A program made the position numbers and the translations under genes. 64,000 nt of DNA. It comes from Psoroptes ovis (lineage: Eukaryota; Arthropoda; Arachnida; Sarcoptiformes; Psoroptidae). The DNA is taken from assembly GCA_002943765.1 (NCBI GenBank), contig PQWQ01000001.1, forward strand, positions 2,701,501-2,765,500. Reading direction: 5' to 3'. Below are positions 1-14,425 of the stretch, piece after piece. Numbering within the stretch: the stretch's first letter is position 1; every line of letters begins with the position of its first letter. The notes below the pieces were generated by a model, which did not search any database, was not told where the DNA came from, and saw only the letters and a program-made list of their open reading frames with translations.

Positions 1-1456
1 TTAAATAAAATAAAGATAAAAACATCCATACATAGTGTTTGTTCTTTATTTGTTTGTTTATCCAATGTTTTGTTTTTAACAAATATTCAATGATAATAAT
101 AGCAAAGATGATGATGATGATGATGATGATGATGAAAACTTCTATATTCTTATAACCAAAACATTCTCTTTCGAGTTTTTCTCGCTTTGATTTCTATGAA
201 ACTAATCCATTTTCAATGTATTTGATTTTGTTCGAACGTTGATTTGTTTGTTTGTTTGAATTTCATTGTGTATACAAGTTGGTGATGGAAAGAGAAAGAA
301 AGGCAGAGAGCGAGATGGAAAGGGAGCAATAGTTTGCTTTTGAATGTCCATCATGCATACGACAATAAAAAGTTTTATTTATTTAAAAACAAAAGATAAC
401 AAAAAAAAAAGAAATCAAACATGCTTTTAATCAAGTGTCCATCAAATGTAAACATTTGGTCAAAACTGGGTAAAATAGCAGTGGACGACATTAGACATCA
501 ATAATGAATAAGAATGAAAAGATGAAATGTTCTGTACGATCAATGAAGAGTTTTATTAAGAATATTGTGAGATTTCTGGAATATCTTCCTGGTGTTTGAA
601 TTAAATTCTTGAAATTCTCGATGTTTCGTCAATAGAAATTCTCAAATTCGTCAGGTGTAATTCGAATAGTATTATTGCATTGAATTGAATTGGTGATTAA
701 TTAACGAATTTAATCGCACAAATTCAAATTGTTCGATGCTCAATTCACACTGAACAAATCAATCATCATCATTTTATACTAATGGATTATTACCACATAA
801 AGAATGTACGTTTCCACTTAATTTATCAGTATGAAAATTTCATGATTTGAAAAAATCGAAACTTGAAAAAATTTCACGAAAAAAAATAAGTGAATAAACA
901 AATAAATAAATAAACAAGTTCAATTTTCTTAATAATGAATTCCTGGGAAATTTACTGAATTTCTCTGAAATTTCAAAATTTTTAAAATAGAAAAACTGAT
1001 AAATTGTAATATTTTCTTATGAGAACAAAACAAGAAATTGGATTTTGCATTTAAAATTTGAAAATTGAAATTTGTTTATTTTATCTATTTCGATGCAATT
1101 CTTCCTTTTCGATCGAATTGAATTAAATATAAAAATCAATTTGTGTAAAAGTTTTGCACTTGTTATTATTATTATTTGTTGCGAACGTTTTTTATGAATT
1201 TTTTTCCTTCTCGGGAACGAATTTTAAGTTTTTTCCTAAGAAATGCAAAGAATATTGATACACACGATTCGTATCTTTTTTCTTGGCCATAAAAAATAAA
1301 TGAATGCCAATGTCAATCATTAATGGAATGAATTTCTTTTTTTTTTTTTTAATCTCATTGCGATTCGACAGAATTTGAAAAAAATAAAATAAAATTTGAA
1401 ATTACAAATCGTTCGCTGTGAAATTCACAACAAATTGAAATTTATGCAACACTTAC
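1..1456 (-). other. Musashi gene, start of intron 3 (continues left of window)
   Basis: Sequence downstream of the exon 3 donor. It is A+T-rich and includes a GAT repeat at about 108-135. I see no RRM continuation, splice-bounded coding segment or RNA gene. Confidence 0.7.
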
Positions 1457-1538
1457 CGAGATCTCCGCGTGGTTGGATCTTTCATGACCATCACTTCGGT
1501 TATATCACCAAATTTACTGAAATATTCCCGAAGTCCTT
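1457..1538 (-). CDS. msi: Musashi-family protein, exon 3 (middle of RRM1)
   Basis: The 82-bp exon starts with AA, completing a Glu codon with the last G of exon 2. It reads GLREYFSKFGDITEV, then MVMKDPTTRRS, and ends with CG of a split Arg codon before a GTAAGT donor at 1451-1456. This is helix 1, beta 2 and the loop to beta 3 of an RRM; the DPTT-R-RSR segment just before RNP1 is typical of Musashi RRM1. The acceptor is CACCGAATCACAG, with a long pyrimidine tract upstream (about 1550-1600). The following exon should begin with one base of Arg and then the RNP1 GFGF motif. I found no such sequence on the minus strand in 1-1456, so it lies left of the window. Confidence 0.9.
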
Positions 1539-4500
1539 CTGTGATTCGGTGGGTGAAAGGAGATAGAAGAGAAAGGAGAAAGAAAAATGACAAAAAGAGA
1601 ATGAGAATAATGATAAGATTAGATGAGAAAAATGGTTTAAAATATGCATAGAAAAAAGATTAAAAATTTAAAGCATTCGCAATAAAGTAACATGTTTCAA
1701 TTGGAATATGGGAAAAACACAGATATCATTCTGTCAAAATTGTTTTGAAATTCAACGAAACAAAACAACAACAAAAGTCGATCAATAAATAAAACATTTT
1801 GCAAGTTCATAAATAAAATACCAAATTTCAAAAAATTGTTTAAAAAAAAGATGAAGAAATCGAGACCAACGCAACAATAACAACCCGACCCTATTGCTCC
1901 TTGTGGTACCTCCAGAAAAAAAACCATTAAACTTTGGTTTTTGGGAAACGAAAAAAAATATGTACAAAAACATATATGCTTTGTGTGCAATAAGCTTTGC
2001 TTTTATTGTGGTTAATGGTTTCATATATCATCATCATAAAACATTTGTATCATTTGTTTGTGAATGAATGAATGAGAATTTTCATATATTTCAATTTTCA
2101 ATTTACAATTTGCGTGCATTTGAAAATTGTAATTTTTAATATCTTTAATATATATTTTTATTTTTACTTTTGTGATCATTCTTCATTTTGAAACTTTTCA
2201 TATTTCGAATTGTTCAAATTATCATTACAATGAAGCAATAATGCGAATCGTATCGAATCGATTTGTGTGTGTGTTTCTGCAACGATTTCGATTGAGTTTG
2301 AATCAACTGTTTTGTATGTGTGCGATTCGCCTGATGAAGTTGGTACAATAATAATAATGATAATAATTTTAACAATTTCAATAATGATATTTTTTTGATG
2401 GCATTCTCCATTTTTTTGTTTGTTGCAAGTTTTACTAATTTATATTTGATTGTTCATGTGTGTGTCTGTGCATGTGTGACTATGATATTTGAAATGGTTG
2501 ATGATTTTTTTGAATTTGAATTTGAATCATTTTCGAATAATTTCAAATTGATAGTGATAATCACTTTATGAGACCATTGTAACGTGAGTTGATTCATTAA
2601 AATGATCAACGAAAAAAAAATCAGCTGAAAGGCAAGCGACAAAGTACATGTGAATTGAATTGGGTCTAAAAATATGAAATGAATGGAATATTTTTCAATT
2701 CATTCTGATTGATGACAAAAAAAAATATGGTAACAGATGTTTTTTATCATAATTATAATCATTTGTTGAAATATTATATATATATCTATGCGCACATGGC
2801 TCACATACTAGCAGTAGAATAGCAGTAGATGCATCATTATTTTGTATGAAAAATATTGAATATGAATTTTTCTCGTTCATTAAATGAATCAATCCTGCTT
2901 TCTTCCATTCAAATTTTTGGTAAAAATTTCTAATAAAAGTATTATCTGTAATAACTTTCAACTTAATTTAAATCATATTTCATTATAATCATTTCAATCG
3001 ATTACTAATTTATGATCTACTATTATTATCATTATAACAATTGAAAATTCAATCATTATTTTCAAAACCAATAATGATTTAATCATTTTTACAATTTTCG
3101 GTATTCATTCATATAATCTGAAAGAGAACTTTCATTATTTTTTTAATATTAAAAATTGAAAAGTATAATAATTGGATTCAAGACCAACAAAAAAACAAAT
3201 TAAATCAAATAAAAAAACCCGGCCCAAAATCTAAAAATGATAATCAAAAACTTTATCTCAAACGAAATGATTGAAAATAAACAAAACAAAACGAAAAAAT
3301 TCTCCAAAATCAATAATAATGTAATAATATTTATGGTTATATGAAGATGACGATCGAAAATATCAACCAATCAACCATAGAAAAACTGAACTGCACCAGA
3401 TAATAAATGAATGGAAATCATTTGAATTCAGCATTCTATGGTTTTGCTTTACATTTTTTTCAAAATATTACATGAGTCGTTCCAACAATACAATCATGGT
3501 ACACAAACACACGAACACACACGAGTCGCACCCAATCATCATTAAAAGAATCGGAGAAAAAAATGGAATGAAAATGAAAAATAAATCATTAATTGATTGA
3601 TTTTTGTTCGATATTCTCTAGGTTTGGTGCACGGTTGATTCATTTCTTCATGAATTTATTAGAAAATAATGTTGTTTATTTATTTATCATTCGTATGTTT
3701 ATCATTATAATAATAATATTGAAAATGATTTCGAAATTGGTTTTGGTGCGTGTGTGTTGTCAGTGTATGTGTGCCAACGTTTGGTTGGCCGTTTTTCATT
3801 GCTTGCTTTATGTTGGGTGAAAACGCTTGAAATCAAATCGAAATAACAACAACAACAACAACAATCGATCCAATGTGATTTCTCTTCTGTTTTCGCAAAA
3901 TCAAATGTTGAATTGAATTTCAAATTTTACAATTCTCAATTTTCAATTCAATTTTGTCTTGAAAACGAAAAAAAAAATTCAATTTTCAATTTTTTTCTCA
4001 TCAAAAATTGTAGATTGGAAATTTTTCGGAAAATCAAATATTTTGACCGATTTCTTTTTGAAAATTTTTCTTTTCTTGTCGACGAGAGAATTCTCTTACT
4101 TGACATGTAATTGAATCGAGAGCAGTTGAAGGAGAAGAAGTAGAAGAAATGGAAGGAAAAGAAGCAGAAACGAGAAAATAAAGTAAAACAAAGCAAAACA
4201 CACACATGCGACAAACAATTGTAGAATTTAGGAAATTGTAAAGTTAAAGTGAAGGAAAGTCCCAGGAAATTGAGAAAGTTTTATTTTTGTGAATTCACGA
4301 CATTAGAAAACCAATCACTGAAGAAAAGGGAGATTTTTTGGGGTAAATTTTCTAACGAGAATACAAATATAGCAAAGATGGCTTGAGAACCGATTCAATT
4401 GTTTCAAGTTCATTTAGTAATGTTTGAAAACTTGGAAAAACTAAGACATCAAGCTATATACAACAATAGGCAAAATGAAGGAAATCAAAAATGAAAAAAT

Positions 4501-7500
4501 TGAAAATGAAAATCAAATCAAGCGTAAAAAGCTTGGAGTATTGAAAAAAATGGTAAAATTGAATATTTTTTCAAGGAAAATCGATTCGACCATTTTAAAT
4601 GTACATGAAAAACGGGGAATTCCTTATTTTGTGGTTGAAATAATTTTTTGATATTAGTCAAATAATTTTCATTCATTTGAGATTACAATCAAATAACGTT
4701 TGTGTTATGTTGGCACGTTCATTTAAATTTTACTTCTTTGAATGTCTTTCACGATAAATGAAGAATTTAACATTATCAAATTGTAATTGACGGAGAAAAA
4801 ATTTCAAATTTTTCAATATTTTTCCCTTGTGTCTACCACCATTACCATCATCATCATCATCATATTTGCATATTTAAAAAAATGGAAATGCAAATAATTC
4901 ATTTGTTGTTTGTTTGTTTGACTGTAGATAATAATAATAATAATAATAATATTTCTTCGTTGTTGTTGTTGTTCAGAGAGTTAATAATTCATATGTTTCA
5001 AAATGATAATCAACAGAGTGGTGGTTGGAATCGTGAAAATTTTATGGAATAATTTCCCGTTAGTACTATGGCAATATATGGCAACATTGAAAGCATTGAA
5101 ATTGAAATTCATTTTATCAATTTACTGAATCGAAATTTTTTTTTATATTAGTGAAAGCAGCTAAGAGTTAAGGTAATGTAACATGAACAGAATGTTAATT
5201 TTTGGGATAAAATGGAATGAAAAAGAAATGAAAATTTTATTAGATTCTAATCTATGATAATTTGAAATCAGTGATCATCTTGATATCTTTGAAGATTTCA
5301 AGATTCTTGATTCTTGAAACTTTAAATTCACGATTTTCGGATTCTGAGAAATTTTTGGAGAATCTTAGATTAAACTTTCTTGAATTTTGAATCATAAAAC
5401 AAAAATGAATCATAAAATCGACAAGTCTTGTAGTAGTTGTTGCCGTCGAGTGAATATTGTGGTAATAAATACATTAGGAACATACAAAAAAAACATGTTA
5501 TGTGAATATTTTCAATTGAAGCAAGAATCCAAATACAAATGTTGAATGAAAATTTTTAAAAACAGAACAAAAACACATAAACAGTGAAAATTAATTAATT
5601 TAAATAAATTATTCAAAAATAGAACATTATTATTTGCGCTTTAACCATAATAAAATATATTCATGATGATATCATGATCAACGATCACCAAGACAACTAA
5701 TAGTAATAATAATTATCATTATTATCATTATGAGTACATGATTAGTTTAAACATTTCAACATTCAAACACATATGAATGACATTTGAAGGCAATAAATGA
5801 ATGAATAAAAAACAATTATAAAAAATATATGAACACCACAAACAGACACGCACGCACATACGAACAGACATGGATGGACGTGAAACTTGTAAACATCATC
5901 AAATATTTAGAATAGTTTTGAAACCTTTGAAACATGCGAAAATCACTTGTGATAATGACGATAATATTTTCAAGATTTTCAACGTCGTAAATATTTAACG
6001 ACAACAATGAAACGAGAAAAAAACTTTGTTTTTACAGGTATTTTTACAGATTCTCAACGGAAATGCACATATGATTCACAGATTCAGTGAAATTTAGTTT
6101 TATGATTTCCAATTTTTTTTTATTTACCAAGAATTTCAGGAACTTTGTTGTCATTTGTTGTTGTTGCTGTAGTCTATGTGTGTCTAATATTTGTCAAAAG
6201 AAAATTCACTTGTAATGCTAGCAAAGAGACGACTGGCTGGCTTGATTCAAATTAATGAGATTTTCACGTTTCATTTTTGTTTTTTTCAATTTTCTATTAA
6301 AAAAGTACTTTTCATTCCATTAAAATGTTTTTTTTTCTTGTTTGGCTCTTGACGAGAATTCATAGAATTACACAATTCACTGCAGTATAATGAGAAATTG
6401 TTTTATTTATTTCAAAGGTTGACATTTGACTGAAAAAAAACCATTGAAATTTTTTTTATTTCATTCTTGGAAAATTGATTTGAATCTCAGAATCTCTGTC
6501 ATTCGCTTTTCCACTCACAGTGAAAAGTAATTGTAAGCTATGAATGAATCGTAGATGAAATTCTTGAACGAGAATTGCTTCAAGAATCTAATTCATTTGA
6601 GATAAAATGAATTTTTTAAATTATGATTATGATCATGATTATTATTCCAATCTAAATCTATGATTTCAAACGTGATTTTTTCATGAATGAGATTTTTTTC
6701 CTTTTTTCTTGATTTATACTTGACGTTGAAAATCACTATTCCATCATCTCATCTAGTATTATTATCATTAAATTTTGCCTAATATTTCTCGTCATGTTCA
6801 ATTTAGTGGAATTTTTTTTTGCCACAGAAAAATCTTTGATATCCCTCAGCTTGAAATATTCGATGACTTAATGCCATTATGCTATTCAAAATTATGAAAG
6901 TAATAACAACTTAATTCATGAGCATTTGCTTATACTCAATGATACATCAAATTTTTGAAAATTAATCAGCAAATGATCCTGATTTTTCAATCAAAACGTC
7001 CAAAAGATGATGGTTCAATTGAATCAAATTGATTTCCAGCGCTAAAAATCATTGAAAATCATTTTTCAATAGAATTCTTATTCATTTAATTGTAATTATT
7101 GCTTAGAAATTAGTAACAGTGGGCAATTATTATTCATACACAAAGCTTAGAGAAAAATATGATTATTCTTTCCTAGATTTTTTTATTTAGTGAAGAATTC
7201 TGTCATCTGAACAAATTGAAATCTAAATCTATAGAATTTCTAATTAATGACAAACAGAATTTTTCGATTTGCTTCCTTGTTGTTGTTGAAGGTATGCAAA
7301 AACTTGTATGGCCATTCAATAATGTGTATTTTTATGTTTTGAATCATATTTAAATTAATTCCAAATGAACAATTTATTTGGAATAAAGTAGAGAAAAATG
7401 TGTGTGTGTAGTACAATGAATGAATGATAAATATTAAAAGTTGACTTAAAATAATAATAATAATAATTCAAGTATATTGTCGCTGTTTGATTTTGTTTTG

Positions 7501-10500
7501 GCAAATATTCAAAGAAAAAAATATGGTAAACATGTTGTAAATCATTATATGATATTACTTTGATTAATGCAAAGACTACTGCTGCTACTGTGTAATAATA
7601 AGTGTTTAATAAACTTTATGATAAATTCATTTTTTCTTTCTTTTTTCTTCTCATTGAATTAATTTATCTATTTATTTATTTATTTGTTTGTTTGTTGATT
7701 ATTATTATTGAATAAATTAGACCTTTGGATCATTTTTATTTACAAATGAAAGAGAGCGAAAAATTTACACACAGAAACAAACATTCACACATTCTCCATA
7801 TGCATCGAATAAGAATGCGAAAAATGTATATTTTTTAACATGAGAATATAAATGTGAATAGTATGTGGTTTTTTTGATTATTATGATGAAAATAATTATA
7901 ATTACTTGGAAAGTATTAATACTTGAAATCAAAATTTTATTTGACCATGATTTTCGTTAGAAAATTTTTCGTTTTTTTCCATGAAATCTAGATTGATGTA
8001 AAGAGGATTTTCAATTGAATAAACCATTGAGAATTCAACCAAAAAGAACTGAAATTGTTTAAAATAATTATAACTTGAAATTAAAATCCATTGTGCACGT
8101 CAAACAAATCAAATAAAACAGTGTATAAAGAGATGATGATTGAATTTTTTTTCTCTCAAAATTTTCGATAGAATTTCAACAGAATTTCGATTGAAATTCT
8201 ATGGAATTCAATTGACATAAACAACTACAGAGATAAATAAATAAACAAACAAACAAAGGAAAAAATTTCGAATACACTGAATTGAATTCGTGAGTTGAAT
8301 TTTAAAAATATTTTTTTTTTCATTTCAATAATATTGTTTTCAAAATGGAAAAAAACATTTTTATACAAACAAAATTTTGGAAAAAGGAAAATTCAAATAT
8401 ATGCAATGCATTTTATTCATTTATTCATTAATTCGTTGAATAGAATAATAATGAAAAAAATAACAAGAATATTCTGCCATAGAATCATACCATACTATTT
8501 CCTAACCAATTGAAAATTATGAAACACAAGAGAACGAATCCAAATTAATTTTCAACAAAATGAAAAATGAATGAATGCAAAAAAAAAAAAAAAGAATTTG
8601 TCATGCAAAATAATAATAGTCATACATGTGGTAGAGTAATAATACATTAGAAATAGTTGTTGAATGAAATTGAAATGAAATGGAAAAAAAAATATAAAAG
8701 ATAAAATGGAATTCATACAATGGGGAAAAGAATTTTCCATAAATAATGGGAATAAATAATATTGATAATAATAATAACAATGAATAGAATTAAATTTAAT
8801 GACAAACAGGTAAGTTTAATCAAAGAAATTGAAAGTGAAATTAATATGAATTCACCCTAAATATGCATTCATGCATGAACAAACATTATACATTGATATA
8901 ATAGGTATATCAATATACTCAATATATTTCTATCATATAAGATGTTTATCGTGAAAAGTATTGATTTTATATTGTAGTGATTTGATATTGAATCGTTTTA
9001 TGAGATTTTACTTTAGTTCATAGGAGAAATTACAAAAAAAAAATTGAAATAAAAAGTTGCAACAAACGGACTGACACAAATGAATGCATCCACATAGAAC
9101 AAAAAAGTTTCATCATAAAAATCGTAAGATTTATTATTATTACATCGTTGCTTTTGGCCATTGAAAATGAATGCCAAAGAAAAAACAAAACAATTTTTTT
9201 AAATACAAATAAACTTTTTTTTGAACATGAAGTTTTTACAAAAATTCATAGAAAGAAATTGTAAATTACAATTTCAATTTTTTTTTCTACAAATAAAAAT
9301 CGATAAATTTTAATGATAAAATTACAATTTCATATTACATTTACACATACACACATTTAATATTTTAAAATGAATTCAAAGTAAATCAAAAATTAGACAA
9401 AATTAAATCATTGAAATCATTGATTTTTTTCAATTTCATTCAAAATATCAAAATTAATTGTAATTCATTATCATTATGGTTGCTCACACTCATTTCATTT
9501 TTTTTGAGGCCATTTAATTTCAAATAATTTACGAATTTTCATTTTTTCTGAATTGAAATTGAAAAAAAAATAAAATTAATTAAAATTATGCGATTTTTTT
9601 TGGGTCCGAATTTTCCTAAGCTGAATGGCAAAATGCAAAAATGTTGCATTGTTGGAAAATTTTGCTCCGCATATAAATTAATGTATTATCATTATTACTA
9701 ATAAAAGAATGAATTATATTCAAAGATATATCATATACAATTGATATAAATAATAATAAATGGATAAATGAATGAACGATATTTCCACTGGTGTTTCATT
9801 TGTGATACTTGCAGCTTTGTTCTCGCTTTGACTCTGTGATTAATTTTTCACTGCTTTTTGTTTTCGCAAATGGATGAAATAGTTTCATTCATTTCAAGAG
9901 TGAAAATGAATCATTTCTACTATAGTTTCTACTATGAAACAAAAGCAAAAAAAAAAGCTAATGAAACTAAAACGAAAACAAAAAAACTTTTGTCCATATT
10001 TATTTCTCATATTATTATTACACACACAAGGGTCCATATAAACGCACGCATACACATACTAAACAAAATGTTTCATGTATTTTTATAACATTAACACTGA
10101 ATGTATGCTAGTGTTGGCGATGGCAATGATGATGATATGGTGGTGTTGATGATGGTGATTGATGTTGCAACATTTTTCTATTTTTCTCTTGCATCTTTTT
10201 CGAAACTAACAAAATACCCGAAATACAAAAGAATAGAAAAAGAGGAAAATATTTTCGGGTATATACAAATTTAAAATGAAACAACATGTATTTTTCATAA
10301 ACATTTTCGGATATTTTTTTTCTTTATCTGAATTGATGATTAGTGTTGGTGATGGCGGTGGTTGGGGTGGCGTATTTTATCCACCAACCAACCAAACACC
10401 ATAAACACAATTCGAAAACATAAACACAATGAATGTGTAAGGTTATTTTTCACTCATATGATGATGAAAAATTCCGGAGAAATATTAGGATTCTTTGCAT

Positions 10501-11450
10501 TACACAAAATATATTCTCTGTAATGGAAAAAATAATGATGATTTTTTTCTATTTTGTTATGAATCGTTGGTAGTGATGGTAGTGGCAGCATTCTCTATGC
10601 TCTTGGTGTGCGAATATTTATATATGAACACGAGGAAAAACAATTATTTTGATACCAGAATCAGAAAAAAATGGAATCAGAGAAAATAATGGAAATTTCG
10701 GAACCCAAAGAAATACATTTTTGATTTAAAAGGAGAAAAAATCAATAAGAAAATACATTTTGAAAAATATTATTGTTTCTTATTACACATTGAAATATTA
10801 TATCACATTTTTGGATAAGTCTTAAGGTTAGATTGCGAAATTTCTTCGATTTTTTGATAATGGATTTCTAGTTATCGTAAATGTATAAGTGAAAAATTTT
10901 GCTTTGAAATGATCATGAAATAATGATAATAACCAAAAAATAATGATAATAATAGCAAGTGTACAAGCAATAGCCTAAGACAAATAAACTTTTTGAAATA
11001 AAAAAAGAAAAGAAAAAAACAAAAGACTCTTGAAATTATATGACAGAAAACAATGGCATATAATGATAATGACGATGATTATAATGACAATAATTGAATA
11101 CAACAACATCAACAAATATGAAATGTGTATGTCTGTAGGATTCTTCCGTTTTGATAAAATAATATCTTCACATTCTCTACGATATATGTGTAGCATGGTA
11201 AGCATAAAAAGTCAAATATACTGCAGCATTGAATACGAGAAAAATGGTAGGAAATTTCGGAATCAAAATCAAAATTTCTAAATGAAACAGGAAATATGTT
11301 TTTAGGTCTCAGAAAAAAAAACAAATTCAATACTTCATTCATTTTGCTTCAACATAAATGTTTTCAGTGTGACATATGTTGAAATAAAATTGTAAATAAT
11401 TTGCTTTGGAGAAAAATATAAATGAAAATGAAATCAAAGAAATAACTTAC
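1539..11450 (-). other. Musashi gene, intron 2 (9,912 bp)
   Basis: Bounded by GTAAGT at 11445-11450 and CACAG at 1539-1543. The interior is A+T-rich DNA with TTCA/AATG tetranucleotide and ATT/ATC trinucleotide runs. No coding segment could be supported on either strand. The one notable structure is a G-rich hairpin at 10357-10393 (listed separately). Short open frames here are T-rich or Asn/Lys-rich and look random. Confidence 0.75.
10357..10393 (+). repeat. G-rich hairpin
   Basis: GGTGGTTGGGGTGG is followed by a 10-base A+T-rich loop and CCACCAACCAACC. The arms pair with one or two bulged bases. The left arm is also an unusually dense G cluster for this DNA. It lies in Musashi intron 2; in the pre-mRNA (minus strand) the same hairpin can form. 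Confidence 0.6.
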
Positions 11451-11491
11451 CAGGCGCTGTTTGCCAACTAAGTCCACCGATAAACATTTTC
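11451..11491 (-). CDS. msi: Musashi-family protein, exon 2 (41-bp microexon with RNP2)
   Basis: The exon is 41 bp. Its first G completes the Leu codon left by exon 1, then it encodes KMFIGGLSWQTAP, and its last G opens a Glu codon completed by exon 3. MFIGGL is the RNP2 hexapeptide on the first beta strand of an RRM, and GGLSWQT is the signature of RRM1 in Musashi proteins. The acceptor is GTTGTGTAG, preceded by a T-rich tract at 11500-11520; the donor is GTAAGT (11445-11450). Because 41 is not a multiple of 3, skipping it would shift the frame and remove an RNA-contacting strand. It lies between introns of 15.6 and 9.9 kb, so a gene finder would easily miss it. Confidence 0.9.
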
Positions 11492-13927
11492 CTACACAAC
11501 GAAAAAAATTGGCGAAAAAAAAGAGAAAAATTGATTTCATTAATAACAATATATAATAAATGGAACAAAATTAATTTGTACAGATTTGATTTCAAATTGA
11601 AAATCATCTTTGATATGATTCAATATTTTACATTAATAAAAATATCAGTAATAAAAATAATAATAAAAGCACTATTGATATTGATATAATTCAATTACAA
11701 ATTTTATGGTATTTCAATGACAAATATGTATTTAATTTGAATTTCAACATCGAGTGCGATTGATGTGATGATGTGTGCATACAGATAAGAATATGTACAA
11801 GGAAATATATTCTTTAGAATATTCAGAATTAATTGGAACGAATCAGAACAACTGCTTCAAAATTTAACCTAGATCATCAATTGAAAATTATTTTTATAAT
11901 AATTTTTGAATACATTTTTACCAATAAAAATTTTTTTATCAATTTCATTCGAATTCTGATCCGAATTTTTTCTGCTCTTTGAATTGAATTTCAAATTCAA
12001 ATCGATTCATTCATTTACAAAAGATTTTCATGATATATAATTTTATATATTTTTCATGATTAATTCATATTATTGAATTTTATTCTTTATATTTTGGAAT
12101 ATTTTTTCCCGAAAATTTTCAATCATTTCCCTGATATATTTCTGCATAACCCTGTATTTCACGCAAAAAAAAAAACATCCTTTGGGATCTCAGATTACTT
12201 GCCTTATTATTATCATTATTATTATTTCAAGACAAAAAAAATTTATAATATACAGTATTATTATTTGTCATCATTGTTATATACAAAAACAAACAGTTTT
12301 TTCATTATTATTTTCATTTCTAGAGTGACAAATAAACATAGAATCCCTTTTTGAAAGAAAAAAACGAAAATACTAATACAAATAATACTTTTAGCCTATC
12401 CATTAGTGCAAAATGGTTTATTTATATGTGTGTATTAATATCAATCAATGAATGAGAAGCAAAAAGAGAAAAAAATGAAATAAAGTTAATGAAAAGAATT
12501 CCAAACACAAATGAAAAAAGTTTTTTGTTTTCAAAAATACGATGAAAATGAACAAAAGAATAGTGAAAAAAGGAGAGAAACCAATCACACTCATGCAGAA
12601 TATTATTCTTAAAAAACCTATTCAATTTAATGAAAGATTTTCATCATTTATTTTCTTTAAACGCGAAATTAATGCTTGGTAAATCGATTTTAGGAAGGAA
12701 AATGTGAATGTAATTTACTTATGAACAAAAAATATAAAAGAAATTTCATGAAATAATCGATAAATGAAAGCATTTCGAATTGAGAATGATTTGGAGAATT
12801 AGATAATTTCAATTTTAAAAAAATAATGAAATCGATGTTATTTAATATGTAATTTATACTAAATTTATAGAGGTCTTTCAAAAGTTTTTCTTTGCTCAAT
12901 AAGTAAATGCTTTCCGTTAAATTTTTAAAAAATTTTGAAAATTAAAATTGTTATAAATTGTCTTGAGTTAAGATTAGATTATTCATTATTATTGTTCATT
13001 CACACATTGTAATTGTAATTTTGAATTCAAAAAAAAAAAAAAAAATGAGAAATAAATTCAAAAAACAACAAAACTGAATCGATAATCGTTTGTGTATATT
13101 TTATAGTCACAGACCTTAAATACAGATGTTTATGATGTTTGAGTATATGCAACAAATATGATTGACAAGGATTGAATCATTCTTAAATTTTTTACATCTT
13201 TTCTATGCATAATCTAATTTAATCTGATTCTATTCAACAATGAACAATCGACAATTTGATTCAAAATGAATTGTATCATTCTAATTGAAAATTGCTGGAA
13301 AAAATTGCGAGAAAACATAAATGAATGAACGTGAATCATATCAATGCTGCATTCAATGATGATTTAATGTTCGAAAACATTTTGAAAATGGAAATGGAAT
13401 CAAAAAAAAAAAATGATTCAAACAAAATCATGAAAACTTTATCATCATCATACGAAACAAACAAAGACAATGACAGCAACATTCATTGGTTTGTTTGTTT
13501 GATTGTTGCTGATGATTTCAAAGAAAATGATCATTATGACATAAACAGACAACAAACATGGAATTATCAAAATATCATAATGTAGAATTGTCACAGATAT
13601 ATCTGTGTATGAAATATACACAACGAAGTATAAATGGAATACAAACACATAAAATTGTAATAATAATAATTGAAATTGAAATTAAAACTTTGAAACTTAC
13701 AAGCAAAACAATGATATAACAACAACAACTAATGAAAAAGTAATTTCATCAACGAAATAAATAAATGAAAAGAAATGAGAATTTTTTACATTAAAATAAA
13801 ATTATAAAAACAAATATATCATCGATGGTAACGAGAAAACTTTCATTTATAATTCATTAAAAATATATCAAACATGAATTTAATGATATATCAAAAAATG
13901 TTCATCATGATAATTACCATTTCTCAC

Positions 13928-13948
13928 ATACACACACACACACACACA
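13928..13948. repeat. CA microsatellite
   Basis: About ten CA/AC units in Musashi intron 1. Confidence 0.9.
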
Positions 13949-14179
13949 TTTTTACACTAATACAAACGAGACATTCAAAGGCAATTTTTGAGCATTTATT
14001 TTATTTTATTTTTTATTTATTTTTTGATAGAAAACAAAGTAACATGATTATGATTAAGTGAGAAATAATAATAACAATAATAACAAAATGAATAAATTTG
14101 TTTTTGATTTCAAACATAGCGACATGGTCTTCCAAGGAACGATTTATAGACCTATTATGAGACCTAATTGCGTGGCTAG

Positions 14180-14389
14180 ATGAGCCGTAGAGCGACAATT
14201 TCTATTTCACCACCGACTTTATTTGAAATTATTGTTGTGGGACATTGGGTCTCGGTTCCTCTTTGGCTTTTGATTTTTCAATACGACGGAACCCGACTTT
14301 CGTGTATGACAAGTGCTGGCACTAATGGCTTATTTGGACATTTGAATCATAGGTATGGTAAAAAAGCTTGTCGTTGCTGTTCGCTATGA
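14180..14389 (+). pseudogene. Retroelement Gag nucleocapsid relic
   Basis: An open stretch ending in GLFGHLNHRYGKKACRCC. The G-x-x-G-H-x4 spacing is that of the second half of a CCHC knuckle; a Cys-Trp-His triplet that would supply the first half is encoded just upstream in a different frame (14314-14322). The His codons are intact and the last Cys position reads Tyr. The basic GKK tail after the knuckle is usual in nucleocapsids. The upstream part (residues 1-40) is not recognisable. Broken by at least one frameshift. Confidence 0.4.
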
Positions 14390-14425
14390 TTGAATGACTA
14401 ATAATCAGAGCCGTACATTTTATGG

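Noticed and set aside
1860..1990. Minus-strand peptide LEVPQGAIGSG, slightly like a reverse-transcriptase GVPQG motif
   Set aside because: Only a few residues agree, no other RT motif lies nearby, and the flanks are Phe-rich noise.
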